A DNA stretch of 64,000 nt from Phorcus lineatus (GCA_921293015.1 OV121093.1:1302001-1366000); one strand, 5' to 3'. Shown: positions 1-15,270, numbered from the stretch's first letter. Program-made: numbers and translations. The notes: generated by a model not told the origin, from the sequence alone.

Positions 1-259
1 TAGTCATGCTTTCTAAAGTACATATTTCGAGTAGATGACTATCATCACATTCTTATTATCATTAACTTTCTATCAATTACGTTGCCTTCAATCCTACAAA
101 AGACGTCGATGTAAATAACCCATAGTCTTAATTAAGGAAGACATGAATATTTTCACATAAAATATTCGAAAGGTTACTGAGCAAAGGATATTATAACATT
201 TATGATAAATATGTTTAATGAAATCCAATAAAATACATGAAATAAGACCCATTACTTAC

Positions 260-294
260 TTTTCTGAGTCGCCATCCATTTCATACCCGGTCAT
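260..294 (-). CDS. First coding exon of an unidentified gene, partial
   Basis: On the minus strand a short exon (260-303) lies between an acceptor (TATCCACAG, just above 303) and a strong donor (GTAAGTAAT, just below 260). Its only ATG, at 294-292, opens MTGYEMDGDSE and leaves two bases (AA) for the next exon, which would lie off the left edge. The upstream part of the exon (295-303) would be 5' UTR. Joining it to the membrane-protein gene at 6596-9614 is not possible, because that reading frame meets TGA after a few codons. The product is unknown; the peptide is acidic, with no signal sequence visible. Confidence 0.42.
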
Positions 295-1115
295 GATTGT
301 GGACTGTGGATAGAAACACCGTCAGGTTAAAACCTCACCTTAACGCTGTCACAGATATACATGGTACAGGTACATAAAACAAGCGTGAAAGCAGGTCATA
401 CACGTACAGAGCATTGAGCAACACTGGTTAACAAGCATTTTGTACTGGGACGCATTAGACTATGTCACTAGCCGGTGGTATTCACTATATCATGCCTCGG
501 TTTCAATACAATTATAGGTTTCTCAAACATTAGAATACGATGTAGTTTCTGGGAAGGATATAAAAAAGGATTTGTTTATTTGTTTATCCTTTGTTTAATG
601 TTTACCCGATTCGGCTGGAGGTTTCCTTCGTTCGTTCCTCATAACACTGTAGACGCTAATAGATTGACAGGTAAGTTCCCATTTTCGATGTAAAGATTTA
701 CACCGAGAAAACAGGAATTAACGATGGATCAGCATATTCCGACTCTGACTACTGTCTCGGGTACATAGACCCGTGGTAGCTAACTGACAGTTGAGATACA
801 ACAGAGTAATCCTTTCCTACTTAAAATAAGATATTACTGTCGTTGGAAGCCAACAATTACAGTCATCATTGCTTGCACGGCCTATCCTGTCCTCTGCGCT
901 ACTCATAACACAATAAGTCGTATAGTAAGACGCAAATCATCGCATTTGTATCAGTTATATATATCAAGGAACAGACAATTGTGAACGCTTTTGGAAATCA
1001 GGAAAACATAATCATTACAAAGGACTACAGAAGTATATGTGTAATTAGATTATATAATTTAGCAGTAATATAAGATTAAACAATGTCTTAAGTGAGACAA
1101 GAAACATGCACATAC

Positions 1116-1200
1116 CTTCCAAGTGAACCCGGCTAACTAGATTCCGGTTCAGACCGTGGTGAGCAGTGGATTGTGACGACTGACCTATCCTCAATGCACA
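1116..1200 (-). other. Possible non-coding 5' exon of the gene at 260-294
   Basis: A consensus-like donor (TTGGAAG followed by GTATGTGC) lies on the minus strand at 1116. The sequence above it is richer in GC than its surroundings and has no useful reading frame, as expected of a 5' UTR exon. Its upper limit is a guess. It would splice over about 0.8 kb to the acceptor at 304. Only the donor supports it. Confidence 0.22.
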
Positions 1201-1326
1201 TATCAGGGCTTTTCATACTTAAATGTAAAGAAATAAACGCCGTTCATGGAAAACGTAAATCCTTTGCCTGTTTACGTGTCCCCATATATCTTCACCTCCG
1301 AAGGACGCTAGCTGCACTGTGGCTTT

Positions 1327-1398
1327 GAGGACATGAGAGAGTTGAGGACACGAGAGAGTTGAGGACACGAGAGAGTTGAGGACATGAGAGAGTTGAGG
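1327..1398. repeat. 17-bp tandem repeat, about 4 copies
   Basis: Four head-to-tail copies of the unit GAGGACACGAGAGAGTT, differing mainly at one C/T position. Reading frames across it are by-products of the repeat. Confidence 0.9.
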
Positions 1399-1605
1399 CG
1401 ATTGCATTAGGAATCCTTACACATCAATGTTTTTCATAAGACGATGAATAGAGATACTTGTTTGTATAAACATGTTGTTTGTGTCATATTTGTTGCATCT
1501 TGTTTAACTGTTTGAAGGATTCGTGTATGAAATGCTATCACAACAAAGTTAGTTCATCATATGTTGAATAAAGCGTCTTCTTTGTAGTCTTACGTTTGGA
1601 CGATA

Positions 1606-2086
1606 TTGTAAACCCCCACACCCCTAAATCATAGATTGTGCCCGTTTTGTGATGCTTTTGAGTCTGAAGCACATTTTCTTTTTAACTGTGACGTTTACCA
1701 TGATCTTAAACGTACCCTTCTGAATAGTATTTATTTTAACTTTTAAAGTGATCATCTGAAATTTAATGTACTTATGAATACAACTGAAACCAAAGCTATT
1801 AAACTTTTAGCTGACACTATTAATAGTATGTTCCGCCGGAGACATGCAATTTCATTCGTGACATATTTTACCTCTGTGTTATTTATATATATTTATTTAT
1901 CTTATTTTATCATATTATTTATTAACATAATCAATTTTGTATATATATCAGTCTTAATAGTGTCTCGTAAGCCAAAAATATGGCTGAGTGATATGTTATA
2001 TATTATGCTATTACAATTGACATTTTAACTGTAACATATCATGTGACACTTTAATAAAATAATATTGTCTGTCTGTCTGTCTACGT
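1606..2086 (+). mobile_element. 5'-truncated LINE, C-terminal end and 3' UTR
   Basis: The plus strand encodes the cysteine/histidine motif that ends ORF2 in this LINE group (CPFCDAFESEAHFLFNCDVY), followed by a frame with a stop. The 3' UTR shares landmarks with the long LINE at 47185-52464: a TGTCTC(G/A)TAAGCC block and a GTGACACTT(T/A)AATAAA end. It finishes in (TGTC)n rather than the (ACT)n tail of the long copy. It is an old, dead insertion; the 5' boundary is approximate. Confidence 0.75.
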
Positions 2087-3725
2087 TTGTAGTTTCTTTT
2101 ATAATTGTTACTCTTAGATCGTTGCCCACGAAGTAACGTCAGATGAATTGATTTGGGATTTAATGCAAATTTTAAGATTATCTCAGCCAGATCGCCTTTA
2201 CTAAATCGGCGAAAATCATAGGATAACGTATTTGATTAGATAATTTGTCAATCTTTTCAACATGCTCTCATATTTTTTTAAAATGAAAATAACTCGGATT
2301 TATATATGTCGCATACTTTTTTATTCTGTTTCCGTAGTCAAAGCTTAAGATAATGATATGTGTTTGAAGTGACATAAAATACTGTTCAAAATCAAACTTG
2401 GCTATAGATTTTGAGGGTTTTTTTAATTAAGAAAAACGAGATATCTGGTAAGTTAATCAAAGTTAACATCATTTTTGGAGTCACACGTTTAAAACATTTC
2501 CAGTTTTAATCCAGCAAAATCTTTAAAACAGTGTTCTTCAGATGTTTTGTTTATTATAAAATCCGATCAGATGTACACAGTCAACCATGCACAAAGGTTA
2601 ATTATTCAGGCAAATGTCAAACGTTTGTGGGAAGAAAACCAGTACAAAAGCAGTTTTCTTTCCATTTGCTCAGAGTATATACGATGATTGTGCTTTCAGT
2701 TCAGGCATTAAATTTCCACATCTTCATGTACATTTCAATCGCTGGAGACTAGAATATGTAATGAGCGCCATACAACACCCTCTTCTAAAAAACTCTGTCT
2801 TCGCCCTAGTCTTATCGACGAGTGTGGTACATTTGATATTTTAAAAGACAAAGGTGAGAGATTCTATTTACGATTACGTCATTTTCGTTAATCTCGGAAC
2901 ACAAAAGTGCCCTTAGACTTTCAGTGTGGTAGAACATAACATTGTGACGTCATCGTGTCCGTGACGTAAAACATTGTAGTGTAATTAGTTGGAAGCCCTC
3001 CTATCTGGCAGTGACTGGAGCATCAAACAGGCAAATGAAGATAGGTAACTCTTGAATGGACGATATTTAATCGAAGCACACGCAGGCAAATGGTGATTCA
3101 TAAAGGCACAACTGCATACAGTCAGAAGCAGATGTAGAGGATTGGATAAGGTTGCTCCTTTCATGGATTAATTTTAGGTACAAAAATGTTTTCTTAAACA
3201 AAACAATAAAATCGCCTCTTTTTCTAACCTGTGGTGACATTTTAGCACTCTCTTTTCGCATTTTTACCATATGCAATAATACGTTTTGAATAAAATATTT
3301 TCTTTTTCTTTGTAATAATTCCTAACGTAAGTACGTGGTTTATTGTGACTTGAAAGCCAATTATTTGATATCAAATGGATGCATCTATGAATGATGCAGT
3401 GGATGAGGTAATATATGTTTTACTGTTGCTTCACCCCCTATAAGGCACCCACTCTGACCAAATCGGATATGTCTGCTCACCCCCAAGTTTACCTCCGTGT
3501 TTGTCATTTAAGGAGCTATGCAGAGTTTATTTATTGTTGGGGACAGGGAGGATTTTCTTTCCTATGACTCAATACCGGGATCAAGTACGTCAACTTGGGA
3601 AGAGGTTTGTTCAAAAGGTGGTTCATATAGATGTTATGAGTATCTAATGGTTCATGTTGTGTCGTGTACATATATTGAAACCTTAATACAGCAAAGACAA
3701 CATACGATGGAGACAGGCTTTAATC
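2087..3725. other. Intergenic, nothing recognised
   Basis: AT-rich sequence with only short chance frames. Near 2944-2970 are two TGACGT motifs like CREB/ATF half or full sites, but no promoter or exon can be tied to them. Confidence 0.5.
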
Positions 3726-3728
3726 GTT

Positions 3729-4025
3729 CATTCATAATTTATTCATTTTTATGCAAAAGAATAATGTACAAAGTAAATACATTGACATATAAAACTCAAT
3801 AAAAATCTGAAATACAAAATGATATTTGGAATAACGTAGAGAACTAAACACCTTAATGTTTGTCACTTTCAAGTTACATATACTTAATCGATATTTATGG
3901 CTTGAAACCAAACCAATTATTTCATAATTCATTTATTTGTGTTGCAAATGAATTATTTACAATGTAAATCACCCATATAAAACTCAATAGAAATCTAAAA
4001 AGGAAAAAATGACATTGGAGTAAAC
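3729..4025. repeat. Two diverged copies of a unit of about 110 bp
   Basis: The blocks at about 3729-3838 and 3920-4022 align along their length. Shared landmarks are ATAATT(T/C)ATT(C/T)ATTT, then CATATAAAACTCAATA and AATCTGAAA or AATCTAAAA. The spacing is about 190 bp. It may be a duplicated repeat end read in reverse, but I cannot name the family. Confidence 0.55.
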
Positions 4026-4029
4026 GCTT

Positions 4030-5670
4030 CATTGGAGACATCGTCTGATAAAACAATACAGGCTGGATGCTGTGTGAAAGGTCTTCAGCGATTTTAGAAT
4101 CAATCAATAGTTTATTTTATTTAGAAGATGGTTGAATAAATGAGAAATCAGTTCTATGGATAAACAACTTCTTCCTTTCAAGACATTGTTATAAAGGGAG
4201 ATCATTCGTGTTGACGCGTAGAACAGTCATTTCAACGTCTGTGACTTTTACGTTATATCTACATTTAACTCTCAAAACTAGGCCAGAACTAGTTACCATG
4301 TATGGTAATATTGATTTACAATACATCCATATTCAATTTGCTTTCAATTTGTTTTAAGTTGCTCCAATCTGATTAAAATCATATTATTGATTTGATTGGT
4401 TGGTTAAGTGTTAAACTGATCGTGTAAATACATTTCTTAAAACTTTAAACTTTGAATTAACAGTCTTATTATCTATATTTCACAGAAAAAAGCGCTTTAA
4501 AAATCCATAAACGATTGATTGATACAATTAAAATGCTAAAAGAATACAGCACACAAGGGCACGCACAATTACCGATGGATGCAATTGATGACAAGGGGCG
4601 GGGTCCATATTACGAAAAAAATGAAATTTCGTTTCAATCAACTGCATATTCATATGATTTCGGACATACAATAAGAATTTACCCTTGTCATCACATGTTC
4701 TTTCATTATGCCGTCCATGCTGATAGATGTAACGTCCTACAATGTATGAAATGTATTTCAAACCAACGGGTTCAGACCACGCATACTATTAACGCATCAT
4801 ATACGTCAGTATGTGTGACACCATATGAGGTTTAAAGTGGCACTTATATTAATGTGTTAAGAAAAGAGACCACGAAGTTAACAACATTCTCGACAAGACC
4901 ATGTCACGTGATGTTATATAACGATGGCTCTAAAGTTAACTTTCAGCTCTACAGTCAAGCACTTTATAAATAAACATCGTATCCATACAAATACTATACA
5001 AACTGAACAAAGTTATTAGACTCAGTCCAAATTATCACAAGCTTCCATTTTATGAGACCTCGATCCATATATTCCATTCTCACGCACTCTCCTGGATTCT
5101 TACAAGTTCGCACTGTCACATAAGTTCTCGTTAACCTCTCGTTGTTTGAATATGACAAATCTCAACCAATCAAAGTTTAGTATTTTCAGGGTATATAATC
5201 ACAGGAATCTGTCGCGTTCCTTCAGGCTTTTGTCTGAAACATAAAAAGATCAATCATTCACACGATGGGTATTTCTTACAGTTCCCGATTATTTTGTGAA
5301 ATGTTTACAACCTGTAAAGGTCTTAGCACATATCAAGATAGGTTGGATTTCTACAGTCGAACAGATTAGGGGTTAAACATGTATAACGGTACCGAGTAGA
5401 TTTCCGTAGGTAAAGCGGACGGAATGCAAAATTCAATTCAAGAGTCGTAAAATATCAGGTGTATCGTCAACGAATGAATAACATTTAGATAGACTAAGTT
5501 GTAAACACCGGGCTGACACTACTCCTGTAAAAGACTTCGGAATCTTAAAACTCTATTACGGCTTTCAATGTTCTTATGTTTCATAAAAGTGTAGAGATGG
5601 CCGGGGACATAGTAATATGTGTAACCGTTATTGAAAAGCTTGATTTGCCTTGCTTCATTAAACTTCGAAT
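4030..5670. other. Intergenic, nothing recognised
   Basis: No exon-like frame with splice sites and no strong repeat. The two overlapping frames near 4515-4835 lie on opposite strands and look like chance. Confidence 0.45.
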
Positions 5671-5674
5671 TTCT

Positions 5675-5935
5675 GTACCTTTGTCACATCGCTTAATATA
5701 TTTTATATAAAAAGACTTGGAATATGTTTAAACATGATATATCTCTAAATATAACTTACATCATTATCTTTGAAAATGTGTAACACTATTACATCGTTTG
5801 ATAATAGCAGTAAGACTTGGAAAGTCTTGTGTAACCACTATCACATTTCTTGTTATTTGATGTTATAGGACTTGTATACACACTATTTCATCGCTTGATG
5901 TATTTTATACCATAGGACATATGTTATCTCTATAT
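5675..5935. repeat. Degenerate tandem repeat, about 4 units of 60-85 bp
   Basis: A motif of the form CACT(A)TT-CATCG(C/T)TTGAT, then an A/T-rich stretch, then AGGACTTG or AGACTTGGA recurs four times with heavy divergence. It looks like an old minisatellite. Confidence 0.45.
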
Positions 5936-6574
5936 CTTGTGTTGTAACATTTCACACCTGTAGACACAGGGATAATGTTATGGTATGCATATGGTTAACA
6001 GGGGCTGGAGTTGGGATGTCATTCATGTGCATTTATTGATCGTCGTTTTTTTCTAAAAGTGACTCAGGTACCAAGTTGTCAATACTTACACACTATGTCT
6101 GAAGGGGTAGGTATCATATCGCTCTGTGCTTAGATTCTCTGTGGATTGGGATGTGAAGCCCAAACTGAAAAGTAATGATAAAATAGTCTCATTAAAGATA
6201 AACATGGAGGAATGTTGAACAATATCTCATCACCAGAATGCAGTCTGGTTTCCGTATTGTTTTGCATAATTATTTCATTTGTTAATCAACATCTACACAT
6301 TTATCTTCAAGTTGGTCCTCATCAAGGTTAATCTTTTTTTTACAATTGGTAAAATATGCAAGGCTCGATAAACTGGAAGCAATAGCGACGTGATAATCTG
6401 TTAGCCTCCATCAACTGTATATATTATATTGTTGAATATTCAAAAGCTGTTGAGTTCTCTTTAGGCAGAATAGAGTGACGGTTATGTTAGTTAGTAATTA
6501 TATAAGCGTTTCCAGGTTTCACCGAACTAGGATAATTGGATTAAAAAAAGAAATTAAGAACGTCCTTTATGACG

Positions 6575-6580
6575 TTTATT
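6575..6580 (-). promoter_or_regulatory. Polyadenylation signal of the membrane-protein gene
   Basis: AATAAA on the minus strand, about 16 bases after the TAA stop at 6596. It supports 6596-6806 as the last exon. Confidence 0.55.
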
Positions 6581-6595
6581 TTGCTTTTTCTCATT

Positions 6596-9500
6596 TTACG
6601 TAATGGGAGAGAATGAATATTTATCTCGGGAAACTGTATTGTCATTTGAACTTTCAGAACAGTTAAAACAAAGCTGCGATAATACGGTTATAGTTAGCCA
6701 GAGGGCGCGACTTGTCATAGCACATAGTGCAGTTGATGCGAGACGAAGATTGCTAGTGCCCGAGGCCAACGATATACCGCGTCTTGCGCCATGCAGTTCC
6801 TGGTACCTGGGATATTTCCAGATCAGTAATGACAAGTTATGCACCTTGCGTGCATTGTACTTCTATGGCTTTTATGAACGTTATTTTCTTTAATTTCAAC
6901 GTTTTCATTGCTAATTAAAAGTAAAAATACACTAGCCTCATACATATGTTACATTAAAATCTGACTATCAATGCCTGGTTTTGACCAATCGCAATACGCC
7001 TTGTATACGGTGTTTCCGGTTTGCTAGCCATCAAAATCTCGTCACCATCAGTGGATACGAAGAGAATAAAAGTATGTTTTCTTTATTGAAGTGAAGTTCT
7101 TTAGGCATTTACATTTAAGATGACAACTGAAGTTAAGTTTTCTTGCGCCACAGCTCAAGTCTCTACGGTATACTACACCAGGTATTAATTCATAGTCGTT
7201 GAATTAACATTAATTAAAAAAACCATTTAATTTTATACAGTCAAAATAAGCTTACTTTGTATGGGGTTCCGGATGCTGATCCTGTAACGCTTTTTCCCAA
7301 TTCGACCTGTACTGCTCTCCAAGGTTTAATGGCTCCAATCTGTGAACATTCATACACCATATAATTGCTGTATCAATACCGGTATCTAACAAGGATAATT
7401 AACATTGTTATCGGTCATGGATAAAAATAACAAAAATTCACAAACCATGTTACCGAATAGCTAATACACATTCAGAAAATCTATTCTATTGAATCTGTAT
7501 TTGACACCGACCAAAATAACAATCTGTTCATTGACATGCTTACTTCAGCAGGACAGAGAACTTCAGAATCTGTTTTACAGAAATGGATATATTGATTCCA
7601 CAATCAGAATTAATCAGAAACAATCAGACAACAAATAAAGCAGAGATTGCCGAGCGGTGGGGTGGTGGTCATATATTAGACTTACATGGACTGCTGGTGG
7701 GGGAGGAGATACTGCTGTGATCCCCGGGACTGCTGTGAGGCGAGAGACTGCTGGGATATCATGGATATCAGGTCGTCGTTCAATCTCTCTGTGGTCTTAC
7801 TGCGGTAAGATGCTCTGAAAGAGAGAAACAGTTTCAGAAACCTGCATTATAACGGTAGAGAAGAATAAACTAATTCGGATATCACCAAGTTTTATAAAAT
7901 TAATGATTGTATTTTGCTTGTCCTTGATATTACGTAGGGCTCAAACACTTAAAGGATATCTTTCATGAAGGCAACACAAAAACAAAGCTAATTAGCTAAT
8001 TATTTATCACAATATAAAATGTAAATATGATTGTCTCAGACCACTCGAAATGGAGGTCATAGGGCTTCTGTTACCCGCTTATTTGATAGGTTGAAACGAA
8101 CTTCACATATAAGTGCAACCACCCGTGAACAAACCAAGGGTTTTCATTGGTCCGCATAACAGCACAGTATCGCTCATCATACACTAGTGTTTGAGAAAAT
8201 ACTTAAAGAGTTTGACTACAGACCGCGTCTTAAGCTTAATCGAGGAATACAATATACAATTCTGTTTATTAACGACGTCTTTCTAAATTACAACAATGTA
8301 AATGAAACATGGTTTTGCATTTGCGCATATAAGAATTTTCAAACATGAAAATAATCATTGTGGTAAAACAAATATATAGCAAGGTAAGAGCAAAGCATTA
8401 CCACTGACTTCCGCCAGAGGGATATCCCGTTGGCTAAATAGGTAGAGCACCTGACTCTCCTGGGTTCTGGATCGAAGTGATCTCGCAAACATTTCTGGTA
8501 CAAATAAACAACTTACGGTGATGCATTTGCTGAATTGAGGACCGCTTGTTGACGAAGATTCCCGAACGATGAAGATTTTCCAGGATATAGGTTATTTTGA
8601 GAGTAGTAGGTGCTTTTTGTTTTGTAGGAATTACCATCCGACCAGTCGCCTTGGTTACTGAGGCGTGACGAAGATGATCTGGACGACATGGAAGAAGGTG
8701 TTCCTGGTGCCAGCAGTTGCCTGGCAATATAATAATAAATGCTAAATAAATATGATAAACAAGGTTCAATGCAATTCACATTTCTATCAGAATAATTAGA
8801 ATATCCAGCCTATCATAGTTTCGACCTAAGGGTTTATCGTATTTCAAGCTATCCAACTGGAGTTGGAAAGAAAATGATTCCGAATATCAGTCGTTTCGTG
8901 ATTTGCAACGCGACCACATTAAGCAATGTGTTGTATTCAAATAGAAGGACAAAATAGTGTACAATCCTTTATTGTCATTTGCAACTAACGCTGATCCGAA
9001 TTATAATTGAGATGTACTTTAAAATTTCAAGTTAATGATTTAAACAAGGTTTTATAATATAACTCATGAAAAGGAAACGATAGACGCCATTAAACGATAT
9101 ATAATGCCCCTGAAGGCTACAGAGCAGTGACATCTCCTCGAACTGGCGTTAGAAAATTTTTTTTTTGAAGACAAATAATATTATGTTCTTATGGACGATC
9201 AACTTCTGAGTTGCAGGAAATGCGACGTTTCGGTATAGATAATAACAAGCAAGACAATCAAGCAAGCGACAACGGTGACAGCACCTACACCAACAACGTC
9301 ACTTTCATGAAATAAAGACGTAGACCATCCATAAGAACTTGAACATCTTCATCATACCAAATAACTCTTCGAAAAAATTCAATTATTTACCCAGACTTTT
9401 CTTCCACAACTGGTTTTTTAGGAATTTGGTCTTTCCTTGCGTATCCTCGTCTGATTCTGGGCATGATGAGACGGAGAATCACGGCCCCTGTAGCCAGTAT

Positions 9501-9614
9501 CACCACAGCTCCTACTGCCCCAACTATCACCAGTTCCGCTTGCGTCAAACCATTCCACGCAACTTCCGCCGGAAGAACAGGTTCCGTCGAGTTTACGACT
9601 TCTGTTAAATTCAT
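6596..9614 (-). CDS. Unrecognised single-pass membrane protein, five exons, 283 aa
   Basis: Coding exons in order on the minus strand are 9614-9391, 8720-8517, 7814-7686, 7339-7256 and 6806-6596. Every junction has GT/AG and the phases agree throughout, giving 284 codons with the stop. The first coding exon extends as 5' UTR to an acceptor at 9663 (TTTGCTTTCAG), and an in-frame TGA precedes the ATG. The product starts MNLTEVVNSTEP with two N-glycosylation sequons (N2, N8) and no signal peptide. A membrane segment at about residues 27-49 (LVIVGAVGAVVILATGAVI) is followed by a basic stop (RIRRGYARK), which suggests an outside N-terminus. The tail is Ser-rich (SSMSSRSSSSRLS) and then Gln/Ser-rich (ISQQSLASQQSRGSQQ). 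The last exon is the least certain: if it is wrong, a TAA at the end of exon 4 would close a shorter protein. I do not recognise the family; it may be an adaptor or small receptor-like protein, but nothing shows this. Confidence 0.68.
8420..8492 (+). mobile_element. Degenerate tRNA-like SINE head
   Basis: In intron 2 of the membrane-protein gene, the sequence GGTAGAGCACCTGACTC and a following GGATCGAAGTG resemble a worn A box and B box of a tRNA-derived SINE. There is no clear tail. Confidence 0.35.
9199..9301 (-). CDS. Possible alternative terminal exon with a second membrane segment
   Basis: It lies in intron 1 of the membrane-protein gene. After an acceptor-like TTTATTTCATGAAAG, the frame that matches the phase of exon 1 stays open to a TGA at 9199. 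It reads D-V-V-G-V-G-A-V-T-V-V and then a strongly hydrophobic run (ACLIVLLVIIY). Splicing exon 1 to it would give a 108-aa protein with two membrane segments. The hydrophobic stretch also resembles the exon 1 segment (VGAVGAVVIL against VGAVTVVACL), so it could be a duplicated exon. No AATAAA follows closely. This is a candidate only. Confidence 0.3.
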
Positions 9615-9662
9615 GTTAGCGTCTCACGGCTTTGATCTTTTTTGCGGTTTTATTCCTTTGGT

Positions 9663-12212
<2,550 letters not shown>

Positions 12213-13925
12213 GGAGAACGCTTAACATGGACAAATATTTCAAACCGGTCATTCCTTGTGTAAAATATATCAAATATCTATTTTCGTTTCTTAATGATGA
12301 ACAGGTCAATTCTACTTTACACTAATGAACAATTACCAGAAGTTCTCATATTTTGGAAGTTGGACGACACAAAGGGCGTGCAAAAGAGTGGGCGTGACTT
12401 GAGACGGCCTACTAGGTTCTCGACACTTGTAGCTAATAGAGAATGTAGAGTAAAGTGCTAAAATTACTTATAGAGTCTTACCTATCTGCATTTGGTCCGA
12501 AATCTTTTTTTAAGGGAAATGACATGAATATGGGCGCTGTAATTTTTCAACATTATCAAAATAAACTAAATGTATCGATACAATATCCATTATTTGAATA
12601 GATGAAGACACTGTTTGATATATTTTGACAATTTGCCAATAAGTGTTTCGTAATTACAAGTCATTAGGAATATGAACTTAAAAATAGTTGGATTGTATTT
12701 TGGGAAAAACGTTTTATAAAATACTGGAGTGTTCCCTTCAATTTCGTTTCCACGAAAATATTCGGAAGGATTGAACTTAAAATGGCGTTAAGCGTTGACG
12801 GATCGATTAAGCGGCGTATGACGGTCAGTGCGCACGTGTTCAAAATTAGACGCAAAATGGATATGGTGCAAGACAAATTGATAGTGTCATGGTTGCAATA
12901 TAAGTATTTTGTCCAAAAATTGTATACATATCATTTTTATAATATTGTTCAATAATAACTCATTTGCATAAATATTGTAATCTAATTTGGAAGAAACACT
13001 TTTTCAATGTTATATGAATTTGTACTTGTCTTTAAGAGTGCATGCAACCGCCTGGTTTCCAAATCCGTACACAAAGTATCGTGTTTACGTATGTTTAAAA
13101 ATCATATTGGAAATGTTGGTTTAAACATGCTAAGACAGTGAACTTACAATATGATATCGCGTATGCACGTACATGTGCGCAAACCGAAATCTTTGTACAA
13201 TAAATTGCTTTAGGAAAATATTTTGACGTTTAAAATTGAAAAAACAATACATCTTGCCGTGACGTTCGCTTGAAATAACGGCATAACGCGTTATCTCATA
13301 AAATCTTTCCGCGTAATGTAATTTAATGTTAAATTATACAAAAAACATTCATTCAGTTTATAAACATACATCAATCTTAAAAAGACAAGATAGACGTCAA
13401 ACTCTTTTAGCTGCATATTTCTCTATGAGTAATGTGTCGCCAGGATGGTATCTGTGTACATAACAAGGCATTAAACATCCTATCTGCATGTCTGTAGCCG
13501 GGGGCAGGGTTTTGATACAAGTTTGCACTTTCTGCCCTTTTTATACTTTAACTTTCCTGTTTTTGTTGAAAATGGCGAACTTTGAGATGTCTCTTAACGG
13601 AACTACAGCACTGATCATGCAAGGAGTCCCGGCAATGTTTGTTATATTAAATGCACCTTTTGACACAAACATATTTCCGATTGCCTCTGGTGAAAGTATC
13701 AACTTTACCTCGAAATGATAACCTAAAAGAGGTATTTTAAGTGGCCTCAACCATCCTGTTTTCAATTACCATTATTACCATAATTACTATTATTAAAGCC
13801 AAACGAATGCTGGGTATTTTCTTGGTTCTCCTCTATGTTATAAACTCACGAGCAAAGGAAAACAACAAGAAAAACGTATTGCGAAAGGCGATTTTAAATG
13901 TCCGTGATAGGCACAAATTCTGTCA
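12213..13925. other. Intergenic, nothing recognised
   Basis: Two antiparallel frames of about 75 codons overlap at 13488-13765. Neither has splice sites, a domain or a signal sequence that I can identify. Confidence 0.4.
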
Positions 13926-14090
13926 AGAGGGGGCGGGATAGCGCAGTGGTTAGCGCGTTGGGCTTCGAATCAAAAGGTCCGTGGTTCGAATCCCGCCAGG
14001 GGCTCGGCAACTTTGTCTGCAGTAGAGAACTGTTCTACACTTTGTCAAGAAGTACTCACAATATCACACACATGGGTTAATACTTATTCG
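13926..14090 (+). mobile_element. tRNA-derived SINE
   Basis: The head reads like a tRNA gene: an A box (TAGCGCAGTGGTTAGCGCG) and, about 45 bases later, a B box (GGTTCGAATCC). The T-stem and anticodon stem do not pair well, so this is not a working tRNA. The body continues with GGGCTCGGCAACTTTGTCTG. The SINE would have depended on LINE machinery. The 3' end is uncertain; a CT-rich microsatellite follows about 100 bases on. Confidence 0.7.
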
Positions 14091-14187
14091 TCTTGTCTGT
14101 TCAATGCGGGGATGTTGCAATCGCTTTCTCACAATGATTTGTGTTTTTGTTAAAAAAAATACAAAATGACAATTTTTACAGTTATAT

Positions 14188-14472
14188 CCTCTCTCTCTAA
14201 CTCTCTCTGTCGTTTTATCTGTCTGTCTCTGTCCCTGTCTCTCTCTCTGTCTGTCTGTCTCTGTCTCTGTCTGTCTGACTGTCTCTCTCTCTCTAACTCT
14301 CTGTCTTTGTCTGTCTGTCTGTCTGACTGAATGTCTCTCTGTCTCTATCTCTGTCTGTCTCTTTCTCTGTCTGTCTGTCTCTGTCAATGTCTCTCTCTTT
14401 CTGTCTGTCTGTATGTCTCTCTGTCTCTGTCTCTCTGTCTGTCTCTCTCTCTGTCTCTCTCTGTGTGTGTGT

Positions 14473-14527
<55 letters not shown>
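14188..14527. repeat. (CTGT)n and (CT)n microsatellite
   Basis: Mixed CTCT and CTGT repeats for about 340 bases, ending in about 50 bases of pure CT. Frames across it are artefacts. Confidence 0.97.
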
Positions 14528-14530
<3 letters not shown>

Positions 14531-14997
14531 GTCCATCTCATTCCCTCCCCTTTTCTTTATCATAAGAAATCACTATCACTCTATGTTCTCTCACAACCAT
14601 TTACAGCGTGTCTGTATTAATGCTATGCTATGCACTCCTTAAACGAAAAGCATGAAAGACCTATATTTCACAATTGGCGTTATTAAAGAAAAAAAGGGTG
14701 TAACCTCTGAATTCAATGTAAATGTCACTCCCGTATAGGAGTGGTGACGTCACAGTGACTGACCAGTGTAAACTTTATATCCCCCGGAAGAACGTGAGAA
14801 ATTTGAATTATTCACCGGGTGACCACACCTGAAGGTCGGCAAACAACGTAACGCAGACTTGATCCATGTCATCTAAACACACATACACCATCTAATCCAT
14901 TGGAAAAAATTATTCTTTTTTTCGATAAGCATGAACGCGTTTTGTGAAGTACGTTTCAAATATCTGATTCGCGCGGAGAGCAAGATACATTGATTAT

Positions 14998-15270
14998 TTA
15001 TTTATCTTTTCATTTATGTATTTCTTCATTCATTCATTCATTCAAAAAGTATATGTATGTATTTATTTACATTAATTATGAATGTATGTATGTATGTATG
15101 TATTTATTTATTCATTGATTTATTGTTGGGTTTACTGATAGATTGATTGGCTGACTGATTTATTTATCTATTTATATATTTATTTATTTATCTATCCATT
15201 CATTCATTCATATTTATTATATTTATTTATCTATTAGCTATCTATCTATCTATTTATGTACATATTTAAC
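14998..15270. repeat. ATTT, ATTC and TATC tetranucleotide repeat field
   Basis: Interspersed short runs of TATT, ATTC, ATGT and ATCT units with the same four-base period. It looks like a worn tetranucleotide satellite. Confidence 0.85.

Noticed and set aside
475-693. Plus-strand exon ending at the GTAAGTTCCC donor near 671
   Set aside because: The donor is good, but no acceptor, partner exon or protein similarity supports it, and it lies in the likely first intron of the opposite-strand gene.
13488-13765. Small gene on either strand
   Set aside because: Two antiparallel frames of similar length with no supporting signal for either.
13926-14010. A true tRNA gene
   Set aside because: The A and B boxes are good, but the anticodon and T stems do not pair and the sequence goes on into a SINE body.
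14064-14642. Long frames on both strands over the CT/CTGT repeat
   Set aside because: Repeat translation only; open on both strands because the unit has no stop codons.
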